Below, one piece after another: positions 1-6,625 of a DNA stretch of 13,499 nt; positions within the stretch are counted from its first letter, which is position 1; every line of letters begins with the position of its first letter. The notes under the pieces are model-generated. The model was not told where the DNA came from, searched no databases, and saw nothing but the letters and a program-made list of their open reading frames with translations. This DNA is from CAUZFZ01 sp964431285 (GTDB taxonomy: Bacteria; Planctomycetota; Planctomycetia; Planctomycetales; Planctomycetaceae): positions 1-13,499 of the forward strand of contig CAYSJO010000037.1 in NCBI GenBank assembly GCA_964431285.1, read 5' to 3'. A program made the position numbers and the translations under genes.

Positions 1-126
1 CCAGTCCTGAACTTCCGCGTCAATGGCCTGAGCCAGAAGCCTCCTCGCTCCGTCTCTGAGGATGTCCGTGAGTACGTCGCCCGCTTCCGATGGCGACTGC
101 GCGGCGGCATTGATACGTTCCGTCAT
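1..126 (-). CDS. IS256-family (mutator-type) transposase, N-terminal fragment cut by window edge
   Basis: The minus strand reads ATG at 126-124 and stays open for 42 codons to the window edge. The start is supported by an AGGAG ribosome binding site 9 nt upstream. The peptide begins MTERINAAAQ and contains DILRDGARRLLAQAIDAEV. The pattern (L/I)xxGARxLLxxAxxxEV is the recognisable N-terminal signature of IS256/mutator DDE transposases, which cut and paste or copy the element through terminal inverted repeats. The DDE catalytic core would lie further left, outside the window, so activity cannot be judged. The downstream neighbour in the opposite sense is the 5' stub of a phosphoesterase gene that this element appears to interrupt. 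The family call rests on the N-terminal motif only. Confidence 0.8.
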   Translation of the reverse strand, partial: MTERINAAAQSPSEAGDVLTDILRDGARRLLAQAIDAEVQDW

Positions 127-150
127 CGTGGCGTGCTCCTATGGGAGAGG

Positions 151-175
151 TCTGATAACTCGTGATAACATCAGA
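151..175. repeat. Paired TGATAAC repeats and short inverted repeat in IS leader
   Basis: TGATAAC occurs at 153-159 and again at 163-169, one helical turn apart. The block is bounded by TCTGAT at 151-156 and ATCAGA at 170-175, which are reverse complements. It lies 25-50 bp upstream of the transposase start, where an IS promoter or a protein-binding site would be expected. No function can be assigned from sequence alone. Confidence 0.35.
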
Positions 176-183
176 TTCATCCC

Positions 184-366
184 TCAGCACGCCGCCGTCT
201 TCAACTCCTCGTAAACACAACTTCTGACAATAGCTCTGGTAGGGTAGTTGTGAAGACACGTGTAGACCTCCTGAAGTTTCCCATTTGAACGGCGATAATG
301 GCGGAAAACGGCCGCAGCTTTGTCAGCATAGTGCAGGTCGGTCACGACTCCGATTTTGCTGGTCAA
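184..366 (-). pseudogene. Metallophosphoesterase gene, 5' stub interrupted by the IS256-type element
   Basis: Reading leftward, residues LTSKIGVVTDLHYADK followed by RHYRRSNGKLQE match the N-terminus of calcineurin-like metallophosphoesterases. There the strand ending in D-x-H supplies the first metal ligands (here the Asp and His of TDLHYAD). The family continues with a GDLxD block and GNHD, neither of which is present. After codon 33 the frame runs into IS leader sequence and stops at 186-184. I place the start at a TTG (366-364) preceded by AAGG with 6-nt spacing, because family members begin only a few residues before this strand. The same frame stays open to a GTG at 507, but the extra residues look non-homologous. 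The rest of the gene should resume beyond the element to the left. Confidence 0.62.
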
Positions 367-439
367 GGTGTGCCTTGAGTTGGCTGGTCTTCGTGGCCTT
401 GTGATAAAGTTGCCCCACACATTGACGAAGTTACGGTCA

Positions 440-470
440 GGTCTGGTCGTGAGATTGTTTCTGCCAGACC
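440..470. repeat. 7-bp inverted repeat upstream of the phosphoesterase stub
   Basis: GGTCTGG at 440-446 and CCAGACC at 464-470 form a perfect 7-bp inverted repeat with a 17-nt spacer. It lies about 75 bp upstream of the phosphoesterase stub start. It could be an operator or a weak hairpin; there is no adjacent T-tract, so a terminator is unlikely. Confidence 0.3.
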
Positions 471-507
471 AGGCAACCGTATTCGACGCCCGAATTGGCG
501 CGGTCAC

Positions 508-646
508 AAGACGTTCTGATGTCGGCTGAGCATCACCTGGTTGCAGAATTGCTCTGGCTTAGAGAAAACAGTAGTGCTTCGAGTAGTCCACAACATGAAC
601 AAACCGACAACTCTGACCATCCACGAGAGAAAAACGAGGGCGTCTG
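508..646. other. Divergent intergenic region upstream of the FHA-GAF-PP2C gene
   Basis: This short AT-richer spacer separates the leftward phosphoesterase stub from the rightward signalling gene. The only confident signal is the ribosome binding site GAGGG at 636-640, six nt before the ATG at 647. I see no convincing -35/-10 pair. Confidence 0.4.
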
Positions 647-2251
647 ATGGCAGTGCTTGAATGGCTTTCGACTCACGGAGGCACGTGCTTTCCGCTGATC
701 GAGCCGCGGATGGTAATCGGACGATTCGCTGAGTGCGAAATCCTGCTTGACTGCAAACACGTGTCTCGCCGGCATGCATGCATTCACCGCGAAGAGGATA
801 CTTTTCTGATTGTGGATCTTGGAAGTCGCAACGGAACTCGGGTGAACGGGACGAAGATCTCCGGGCGACAGGCTCTGAACGACGGTGACTCGGTTCAAAT
901 TGACAAAGAACAGCTGCTCTTCCGTGTTGATAGTCCTGAATCGGAAATCGAGACCGCTTCGGAAGTCATGGGGACGTTATTTGTCGAATCGGGCAGCGCC
1001 GTCCACGGAGAGTCCAACCCTGAGGCCCGGCTACAGGCTGTGATGGACGTTTCCAGCAGCCTCGCGAGTTCGGTGTCCGAGGACCAGATTCTTGAAAGTC
1101 TGTTGCGATCCCTTTTCTCTGTGTTTCCTTACGCGGATCGCGGGCTCGTGCTGATGCCACGCCATGATGGCGACATTCATTTAAGAAGTTACCGGTGTCA
1201 GAAGGATCGCTCATTCCCGGCCACAATCAGTCGCAGCGTGGCGCGACAGGTTCTAAAGAATTCGGAGGGAATTCTCAGTTACGACGTGGCCCAGGATGAC
1301 CGATTCGATACCAGCACGTCTTTGCAGGAGATGAATCTCAGGTCGATGATGTGTGCTCCACTTCCCAGTCGTGACGGTGGCTCACTGGGGGTCGTTCAGA
1401 TTGATCGACTGAGTGAAGGAATGCCGTTCACGATGGAAGACCTGGAGCTGCTGGCGGCCGTGTCGATGTTCGCTGCCCAGGCCGTTGAGAATGGCCGTCT
1501 GCACACTTCATTTCTGAAGTCCCAACTTCAGGATCAGGAACTGCACGTCGCCGCCGAATTGCAGCGACTTCTCGTTCCGAAAAAAGTCCCGGAAGCCGAG
1601 GGCTACCGACTTGAAACTGACTATCAACCGGCTGTGGAACTCAGTGGCGATTATCTTGACAGTTTCAAGCTCCCCGACGGTCGTATCATGCTGGCCATTG
1701 GTGATGTCGCCGGTAAAGGTGTTGGGGCAGCACTGCTGATGGCTCGTGTCGGTGCAGCCATTCGCCTGTGTTTCGAAGACTCGGATGATCCGGCTGCCAT
1801 TCTTGCCAGGACGAACCAGTTACTCGTTGCCCAGGAAACATCCCGATTCGTGACCTGTACGGTCATGCTGCTTGATCCCGCCAAACGCGTTCTTTCGATC
1901 GCTACAGCAGGACATTGTCCGACGCTGTTGCAGAACAGCGAAATCGTTGACATACCGAGTGCGGACCTCACAGGCCCACCACTGGGAATGGTTCCAGACC
2001 TGGATGCCCGGACGCAGACAGTCCAGCTTGAACCAGGTGATTGCCTGCTCGCGTATACCGACGGGCTGACCGAGGCGCAGAACAGCAATGGCGAACTGTA
2101 CGGGGTGGAAAGGGTCAGGAATATCATGCTTCAACACGCATCGGACCAGAAGGACCTGACCCGGGTGGTCATCGACGATGTACGTCGCTTTGCCGGCAAC
2201 GCGGCCCAGAGTGACGATTTGACGTTGTTGTCGCTGCACTGTCTGAAGTGA
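647..2251 (+). CDS. FHA - GAF - PP2C (SpoIIE-type) serine/threonine phosphatase
   Basis: This is a cytosolic signalling protein of 534 aa with three domains. Residues about 22-95 are an FHA phosphopeptide-binding domain, with GR at 25-26, S40-RRH and GSRNGT at 59-64. Residues about 127-285 are a GAF sensor domain. Residues about 300-532 are a SpoIIE/RsbU-type PP2C phosphatase, with LSGDYLD (332-338), GDVAGKG (352-358), DGLTEA (472-477) and a final DD at 523-524, which supply the metal-binding aspartates. In known families such phosphatases dephosphorylate anti-sigma-factor antagonists or related switch proteins, and FHA would tether the enzyme to a Ser/Thr-kinase-phosphorylated partner. The ATG has a GAGGG site 6 nt upstream. 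No transmembrane segment is visible. The gene stands alone and ends tail-to-tail with the isomerase-like gene. Confidence 0.93.
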   Translation: MAVLEWLSTHGGTCFPLIEPRMVIGRFAECEILLDCKHVSRRHACIHREEDTFLIVDLGSRNGTRVNGTKISGRQALNDGDSVQIDKEQLLFRVDSPESEIETASEVMGTLFVESGSAVHGESNPEARLQAVMDVSSSLASSVSEDQILESLLRSLFSVFPYADRGLVLMPRHDGDIHLRSYRCQKDRSFPATISRSVARQVLKNSEGILSYDVAQDDRFDTSTSLQEMNLRSMMCAPLPSRDGGSLGVVQIDRLSEGMPFTMEDLELLAAVSMFAAQAVENGRLHTSFLKSQLQDQELHVAAELQRLLVPKKVPEAEGYRLETDYQPAVELSGDYLDSFKLPDGRIMLAIGDVAGKGVGAALLMARVGAAIRLCFEDSDDPAAILARTNQLLVAQETSRFVTCTVMLLDPAKRVLSIATAGHCPTLLQNSEIVDIPSADLTGPPLGMVPDLDARTQTVQLEPGDCLLAYTDGLTEAQNSNGELYGVERVRNIMLQHASDQKDLTRVVIDDVRRFAGNAAQSDDLTLLSLHCLK

Positions 2252-2260
2252 TCAGCGATC

Positions 2261-2275
2261 GACCCGCGTCGGGTC
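2261..2275. terminator. Short hairpin between convergent genes (possible bidirectional terminator)
   Basis: GACCCG at 2261-2266 pairs with CGGGTC at 2270-2275 across a CGT loop. It sits in the 30-bp gap between the stop codons of the phosphatase gene (2251) and the isomerase-like gene (2282). Its position suits a two-way terminator, but there is no T-tract on either side. Confidence 0.45.
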
Positions 2276-2281
2276 AGCGAG

Positions 2282-3109
2282 CTATTCGAAACAGCCAAAC
2301 CGTTGCAGATAACCGGCGCTTTCGACGGCCGCCTCACGCGGGCCCATGATTTCGGCATACGCCTGGTGGACAGTAAAGAAGCCGTCGTAACCAATGGTCT
2401 GAAGACCGGCGATGACCGATTCGAAGTGCACGCCACCAGGTTCCCAGATGTGAATATGCCGATAGCGGCGGACTCCAAGGCACCATGTCTCCAGAGCGAC
2501 CGGACCGTCCGGATCCAAGGCGTGGTTCTGGACATAAACATTCATCAGCCATGGCTGGAAAAGGCGCAGAACCGATTCATCGTATTGTTCGCCGCACAAC
2601 ATCAGATTGGCCGGTTCGTAAATGAGACCGAAGTTGGGACGTCCAATCCGATCTAGTACTTCCAGAGACCGGTCGACCTGTTCAAACAATGTCGTCGTGT
2701 GACACTGGTGAGCCAGTCGGATGGTGCGTTCGGCGGCCTGATCGGCGGCTCGCTGAACGTCTTCAATATCCGCGTCGGTTTTCAGGCACACCCGAATCAG
2801 GTCGCAACCCAGCGCTGCCGCAACGTCCAGACTGGGGCCGATGTTTCGAAGGCTGTTCGGTCCATTGTCGTTGTTGAGTGGAACATCCGAATCAGCAGTC
2901 ACCATGGACACCGACAATCCGGCGTCTTCAACGTCGCGTCGCATCTGTTCGAGCTGATCACGCGGCGTGTCGATGCCTCCCGCACTTGCCCGCATGCAAA
3001 CGGCTCGGTAACCCAGTTCGCAGGCCAGGTCCAGGAGCTCGCGAAAAGGCACGTTCAGTTTTGTCTTGCAGGCTGCTTCGGCGATGCGAACTGACAGTGA
3101 GAGTTTCAT
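2282..3109 (-). CDS. Sugar phosphate isomerase/epimerase-like TIM-barrel protein
   Basis: This 275-aa protein has the xylose-isomerase-like TIM-barrel (AP endonuclease 2) fold. It starts with a strand (MKLSLSVRIAEAA) and shows the alternating pattern FRELLDLACELGYRAVCMR, LDVAAALGCDLIRVCL, TTTLFEQVD, GLIYEPANL, VYVQNHALDP and a C-terminal IGYDGFFTVHQ. Probable metal ligands are E143 in LFEQ, E165 in YEPAN (many relatives have Asp there), H196 in VQNH and H219 or E223 in HIHIWEP. Such proteins isomerise or epimerise sugars or inositol derivatives, but the family is too broad to name a substrate. It follows the ABC permease by 102 bp on the same strand. A hairpin lies between them, so it may be transcribed separately. 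No signal peptide is seen and the protein should be cytosolic. Confidence 0.85.
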   Translation of the reverse strand: MKLSLSVRIAEAACKTKLNVPFRELLDLACELGYRAVCMRASAGGIDTPRDQLEQMRRDVEDAGLSVSMVTADSDVPLNNDNGPNSLRNIGPSLDVAAALGCDLIRVCLKTDADIEDVQRAADQAAERTIRLAHQCHTTTLFEQVDRSLEVLDRIGRPNFGLIYEPANLMLCGEQYDESVLRLFQPWLMNVYVQNHALDPDGPVALETWCLGVRRYRHIHIWEPGGVHFESVIAGLQTIGYDGFFTVHQAYAEIMGPREAAVESAGYLQRFGCFE

Positions 3110-3190
3110 GGTGCGGGCTCACAAACGGCGGCGGCGGGTTGACTGCCGCATATCATCCTGTCGGCGCCTGCGGTCGCAACCAATGCAGGA

Positions 3191-3207
3191 GGCAGATTCG
3201 ATCTGCC
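3191..3207. terminator. 7-bp hairpin just downstream of the ABC permease
   Basis: GGCAGAT at 3191-3197 and ATCTGCC at 3201-3207 form a perfect stem with a TCG loop. It begins 4 nt beyond the permease stop codon in the leftward direction. There is no U-tract, so it could end, attenuate or stabilise the exporter transcript before the isomerase-like gene. Confidence 0.45.
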
Positions 3208-3211
3208 GACA

Positions 3212-4468
3212 TTACCGCTGCCCACGAAATCTCCAGCAGCCAGCCAGAAAAAACACACCCGAGAATGCACACAGCATTGCGCAGGATTGCGCGATGACAG
3301 CGAGACTCGGTGAGTCATTCGTCAATGCCTGGCCATACGCAATCAGTGCCCATGAATGCGGCGTCGCCAGGCTGACGTTCTGCATGGTAACCGGAAGCCA
3401 GTCGCGTGGCATGAAACAACCGCTGATACCCGCCAGTGTGATCACCAGAAAGTTGGCATACGCCGACACCTGCGAGTCTGTCCTGACCAGCGTCGCAATG
3501 AGCAGTCCCAGCCCCGTTGCCGCCAGCGACGTGCAGAACACGACCGGCAGCAGCAGCAAGGGTTGAGTACCCCACGACATCCCGAACAGCAGTCGCCCGA
3601 ACAGAAACAGCACGATCGTCTGTGTGAGTGAGATAATCAGAAACGGCAACGTCTTGCCCAGCAGCACGTCGACCGCCGAGATCGGTGCAATTCGAAGACG
3701 ACTCAGCGTGCCGAGTTCTCGTTCGGTAATGAACGACCGGGCCATGATGTTCACCAGAAAGAACGCGAACATGACTGTGTAACCCGGCACGATTGTCTGA
3801 TAGACCGGATTGTGAGTGGGTGACTCCTGATTTCTGGTGGGTGCCCCGTGAGCTCCGTCGCCAGCATCAACTGGCGTCCGACGCGGCTCGTTGTCGACGG
3901 GATCATCGCCGCCGTTGCCAAGCAGCAGATTGCGGACTTTGTCCCGTGCGCCGGCGCGTCGGGCGGAATCAGGAAGGATCGCCTGCAACGCGACAAACAG
4001 GACAATCTGATCAACGACCGAACGCACCATCGCGCTTTCGGACCGGGCAAGAATACCGATGTCGAGGTCGGCCAGCCCAATCCGCATGCGTCCTTCGGTT
4101 GTGTCGAAGAGGTCACGGGGTCCCAAAGGAATGACGCGGTCTTCAAACTCGGATCCGATCAGTACGCCGACGGTCACGGTCCGGTCATCCACCTGCTGAT
4201 CAAGCAGCTTCGAACTGGGGACTCGCGAGAGCTGGATCCCCTCAATCGCCTCCAGCCGTTCGATCACGTGATGCGAGGTACGGGAATCGTCCAGGTCCAC
4301 GACTGCCAGCTTGAGCAACTGATTATCGTTTCTCCAACCGAGCAAACGACCGGTCGACAAACCAAGGATGGCGATGAACGCCATCGGCAAACCAACGAGC
4401 ACAACCAGCGCCCGGCGGTCGCGAGTCAGTAGTCGCAGGTCTTTACGAGTGATTTCGAGAAAGCCCAT
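3212..4468 (-). CDS. ABC-2 type exporter, permease subunit
   Basis: This is the membrane subunit of an ABC exporter, 418 aa from the ATG at 4468. That start is chosen because MGFLEITRKDLRLLTRDRR is the usual amphipathic N-terminus of the family. The frame is open 37 codons further up, but that stretch overlaps the ATPase gene and looks non-homologous. The first membrane segment is at about 20-37. A large outward-facing domain follows, then five more segments at about 227-244, 272-291, 302-327, 335-355 and 390-411. The ABC-2 signature FITERELGTLSRLRIAP lies after the second segment. Residues about 184-222 are a polar Asp/Pro/Asn-rich stretch that looks disordered. The gene follows its ATPase by 26 bp. 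The substrate is unknown; relatives export ions, lipids or drugs. Confidence 0.9.
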   Translation of the reverse strand: MGFLEITRKDLRLLTRDRRALVVLVGLPMAFIAILGLSTGRLLGWRNDNQLLKLAVVDLDDSRTSHHVIERLEAIEGIQLSRVPSSKLLDQQVDDRTVTVGVLIGSEFEDRVIPLGPRDLFDTTEGRMRIGLADLDIGILARSESAMVRSVVDQIVLFVALQAILPDSARRAGARDKVRNLLLGNGGDDPVDNEPRRTPVDAGDGAHGAPTRNQESPTHNPVYQTIVPGYTVMFAFFLVNIMARSFITERELGTLSRLRIAPISAVDVLLGKTLPFLIISLTQTIVLFLFGRLLFGMSWGTQPLLLLPVVFCTSLAATGLGLLIATLVRTDSQVSAYANFLVITLAGISGCFMPRDWLPVTMQNVSLATPHSWALIAYGQALTNDSPSLAVIAQSCAMLCAFSGVFFLAGCWRFRGQR

Positions 4469-4494
4469 CGGATCCAGTCGTTGGTCAGACGTCG

Positions 4495-5469
4495 TCAGTC
4501 GCGCAGGCGGCGGCCGGTCAGTTGGAGGAACAGGCGTTCGAGACTCGACTCCTGCGTCGCCACCGACAGCACGCGGCATGCGCTGTCGGCGATCGTTCTA
4601 AGGATCGCATCCAGCAAGCCCGTCAGATCATCATTCGCGCTGCTCAATCGCGTTGTGTGAATCAGCAATGTTCGTTCGTCGTCTCCGTTCGAACGCCGGA
4701 CATCAACCCCCGTGACCGCTTCCAGTCCTCCGACACGTTCAGCCACATCGTCCCCGCCGGCGGCAATCTGGACTCGCAGATCGAGGTACAGTTGCCCCAG
4801 TAATTCGTCGAGTGCTCCACATGCAACGAGACGGCCGTGATCTACAATCGCCACGCGGTCGCAGATCGCCTCGACCTCGTCCATGTAGTGACTGGCATAC
4901 AGGACGGCCACATTGTCATCGCGGAGTCGGCCGACACAGTCCAGCAAATGCGCTCGCGATTGCGGATCGACTCCGACGGTCGGTTCGTCCAGCATGAGCA
5001 GTTGTGGTTCGTGCAACAGGCCCGTGGCAAAATTGAGGCGTCGTTTCATGCCACCGGAAAACCCGCGGGCGGGTCGATCGGCCTGAGATTCCAGGCCAGC
5101 CATCTCTAATGCCGCGCCCAGACGCGAGTTCAATCGATCGCGCCGCAGCCCGTAGAGTCGACCGAAAAACGAGAGATTCTCCCGAGCCGTCAGGTCCGGG
5201 TAGATTGCCAGATCCTGGGGAACGAATCCCAGCGCACTCCGAAAACGGCGATCAGTTGCCTTCGCGGCCGAACCATCAAACTCCAGTTGTCCGCTGTCCG
5301 GGTCCAGCAGCCCGGCCACGATCGACATGCTGGTCGTTTTGCCGGCCCCGTTGGGGCCCAGGAGGCCGAATACCTCACCCGGTTCAAGCTGGAAACTCAG
5401 CCCATCCACCGCCACGGTGCGCCCGTGGTCGAAGCTCTTTCGGAGTTCTGACACCGCCAGCAGACTCAA
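4495..5469 (-). CDS. ABC transporter ATP-binding protein (exporter ATPase)
   Basis: This cytosolic 324-aa nucleotide-binding subunit powers the exporter encoded just downstream. Visible motifs are Walker A GPNGAGKTT (38-46), Q-loop Q85 in VPQD, signature FSGGM (137-141), Walker B LLMLDEP (157-163) and H-loop H194. The C-terminal ~100 residues form the extra domain common to the CcmA/DrrA/NatA branch. The start is a TTG (5469-5467) with a strong GGAGG site 8 nt upstream, and translation from it gives the expected MSLLAVSELRKSF opening. It is the first gene of the leftward transcription unit and diverges from the PIG-L gene, with a palindrome in the shared upstream region. Confidence 0.94.
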   Translation of the reverse strand: MSLLAVSELRKSFDHGRTVAVDGLSFQLEPGEVFGLLGPNGAGKTTSMSIVAGLLDPDSGQLEFDGSAAKATDRRFRSALGFVPQDLAIYPDLTARENLSFFGRLYGLRRDRLNSRLGAALEMAGLESQADRPARGFSGGMKRRLNFATGLLHEPQLLMLDEPTVGVDPQSRAHLLDCVGRLRDDNVAVLYASHYMDEVEAICDRVAIVDHGRLVACGALDELLGQLYLDLRVQIAAGGDDVAERVGGLEAVTGVDVRRSNGDDERTLLIHTTRLSSANDDLTGLLDAILRTIADSACRVLSVATQESSLERLFLQLTGRRLRD

Positions 5470-5477
5470 CGGTCAGA

Positions 5478-5482
5478 CCTCC
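5478..5482 (-). promoter_or_regulatory. Strong ribosome binding site deciding a TTG start
   Basis: The minus strand reads GGAGG here, 8 nt before the TTG at 5469-5467. It supports the TTG start of the ABC ATPase; the next in-frame Met would remove conserved N-terminal strands. Confidence 0.7.
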
Positions 5483-5544
5483 GGAATCAACGACTGATTG
5501 AACACATCTGATGGACGCACATTCCCCGCACTCGGAAGTCGCGA

Positions 5545-5563
5545 CCGATGCATCGTGCATCGG
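5545..5563. promoter_or_regulatory. 19-bp palindrome in the divergent intergenic region (candidate operator)
   Basis: CCGATGCATCGTGCATCGG is a perfect 8-bp inverted repeat with a TCG centre, about 75 bp upstream of the ABC ATPase start and 196 bp upstream of the preferred PIG-L start. Size and position suit a dimeric repressor site controlling the exporter. A hairpin in the 5' leader RNA is the alternative. No T-tract follows. Confidence 0.45.
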
Positions 5564-5648
5564 CTTTCGAGCCGTATGAACCGAAGTGGAAACCATGAAA
5601 AGTCGGTGTAACCGGTAGAGTTGTGGCGATCATGGCAACCTGTCCCTC

Positions 5649-5665
5649 CCGGCGGCCGGTTTTTT
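5649..5665 (+). terminator. Weak GC hairpin followed by T6 in the PIG-L leader
   Basis: CCGG (5649-5652) and CCGG (5656-5659) flank a CGG loop and are followed directly by six T residues (5660-5665). The stem is only 4 bp, so this is weak. If real, it lies in the PIG-L 5' leader, where it could attenuate transcription, and it argues against translation starting upstream of it at 5621. Confidence 0.3.
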
Positions 5666-5758
5666 CAGAGTTACTTTTTCGTGGCTGGTCGCCTCGATAG
5701 CATGGATGAACATCAGTCGGATACCCGCCGCAAAGTAGTCAGATCACGACTTGGACTT

Positions 5759-6616
5759 ATGGCCATGGATTCTCAGTCAACGTCAACATCGACGGCGACG
5801 TCGGCTTTTCGATTCACTCGTCTGACGGCCGGCCGGCCGGTGAAACAGTCGTCTCTGGCCAGCGCGGTCGGCAGCAGCGATCTGAGTGACGATGTGTGGA
5901 TGTTCGTTTCGCCACACGACGATGACCTCAGCATCGGAGCCGCCCTGTTGATTCAGGCGGCAGTCCAGGCTGGCGTGGACGTGGAATGTGTCATCGTGAC
6001 CGACGGATGTCTGGGTTATTGCAGGTCGAGTCAGGCATCCGACATCGTGAATATTCGTCAACGCGAGACACTCAGGTCGTTCGAGATTCTGGGCGTCGGG
6101 GCTGATCAGGTGTCGTTTCTTGGATTTCCCGACGGAGGTCTGACGGACTTCATCGGCCGTCGGCCGGCTCGGACAGACGAACCTGAATCGGGTGGTTACA
6201 CCGGATTGCAGAACGCGTTCACACGGTGCCTGCGCGAACTCCGGCCTGTCCGTGTGTTCGTCCCGACAAAAACCGACCTGCATCCAGACCACCAGATTAC
6301 GCACAACGAACTGATGATCAGCCTGTTTCACGCATCGGGCAAGATCTGGCCGGAACTGGGCGATCCTCTGGAAGTTCCCACTGTCCACGAAATGGCCGTC
6401 TATTGTGATTTTCCGACCGACCCACATCTGGAAATCTTGGGGGATACAGCGGCGTTCGACTGCAAGTGTCAGAGTATTCTGGCCTATGAATCGCAGTTGC
6501 AGATTGCGGACCTGGTTGAGCAGATCAGCGAGGACGGCCCTTATGAATACGTCCGCGACGTCGAATTCCGGTTGTATTCCCCGCGGCGGTACAGGTCGTT
6601 GTTCACGGAAGAATAG
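5759..6616 (+). CDS. PIG-L family zinc-dependent deacetylase
   Basis: This is a LmbE/PIG-L fold enzyme that removes N-acetyl groups from GlcNAc-type substrates (the family includes MshB, BshB and GlcNAc-PI deacetylase). Numbered from this ATG (285 aa), the zinc site is the SPHDDD motif at 51-56, equivalent to the family AHPDDE, with H53 and D56 as ligands and D55 as probable base. The second ligand motif is HPDH at 175-178. The family Pro and Glu of the first motif are replaced by Asp and Leu. The start is uncertain: ATGs at 5702, 5759 and 5765 and a farther ATG at 5621 are all in frame, and the first ~45 residues here are Ser/Thr-rich and not conserved. The AlgH gene follows after 9 bp, suggesting co-transcription. 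The substrate is unknown. Confidence 0.88.
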   Translation: MAMDSQSTSTSTATSAFRFTRLTAGRPVKQSSLASAVGSSDLSDDVWMFVSPHDDDLSIGAALLIQAAVQAGVDVECVIVTDGCLGYCRSSQASDIVNIRQRETLRSFEILGVGADQVSFLGFPDGGLTDFIGRRPARTDEPESGGYTGLQNAFTRCLRELRPVRVFVPTKTDLHPDHQITHNELMISLFHASGKIWPELGDPLEVPTVHEMAVYCDFPTDPHLEILGDTAAFDCKCQSILAYESQLQIADLVEQISEDGPYEYVRDVEFRLYSPRRYRSLFTEE

Positions 6617-6625
6617 AGTTCACCC

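Larger units (their letters stand above)
1..270 (-). mobile_element. End of an IS256-family insertion sequence
   Basis: This is the transposase N-terminus plus about 140 bp of upstream leader. The outer boundary is inferred, not observed: phosphoesterase-like coding sequence running leftward stops making family sense after the codons for GKLQ(E) at about 268-273, and what follows is unlike the family. The boundary is therefore placed near 265-273. The matching terminal inverted repeat and the target-site duplication would be at the other end of the element, beyond the window. The leader also holds two GTTATCA direct repeats on the minus strand (153-159 and 163-169). Confidence 0.6.

Noticed and set aside
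1820..2239. Several long minus-strand frames inside the FHA-GAF-PP2C gene
   Set aside because: They are antisense shadows in GC-rich coding sequence; the plus-strand frame has three clear domains.
3848..4432. A 194-codon plus-strand frame opposite the ABC permease
   Set aside because: It has no recognisable domain or ribosome site and is antisense to a permease with clear membrane segments and ABC-2 motifs.
5829..5842. GGCCGGCCGGCCGG run
   Set aside because: It lies inside PIG-L coding sequence and is explained by codons for Ala-Gly-Arg-Pro-Val; no regulatory meaning is needed.
5783..6427. A 214-codon minus-strand frame opposite the PIG-L gene
   Set aside because: It is antisense to conserved zinc motifs and its residues form no family pattern.
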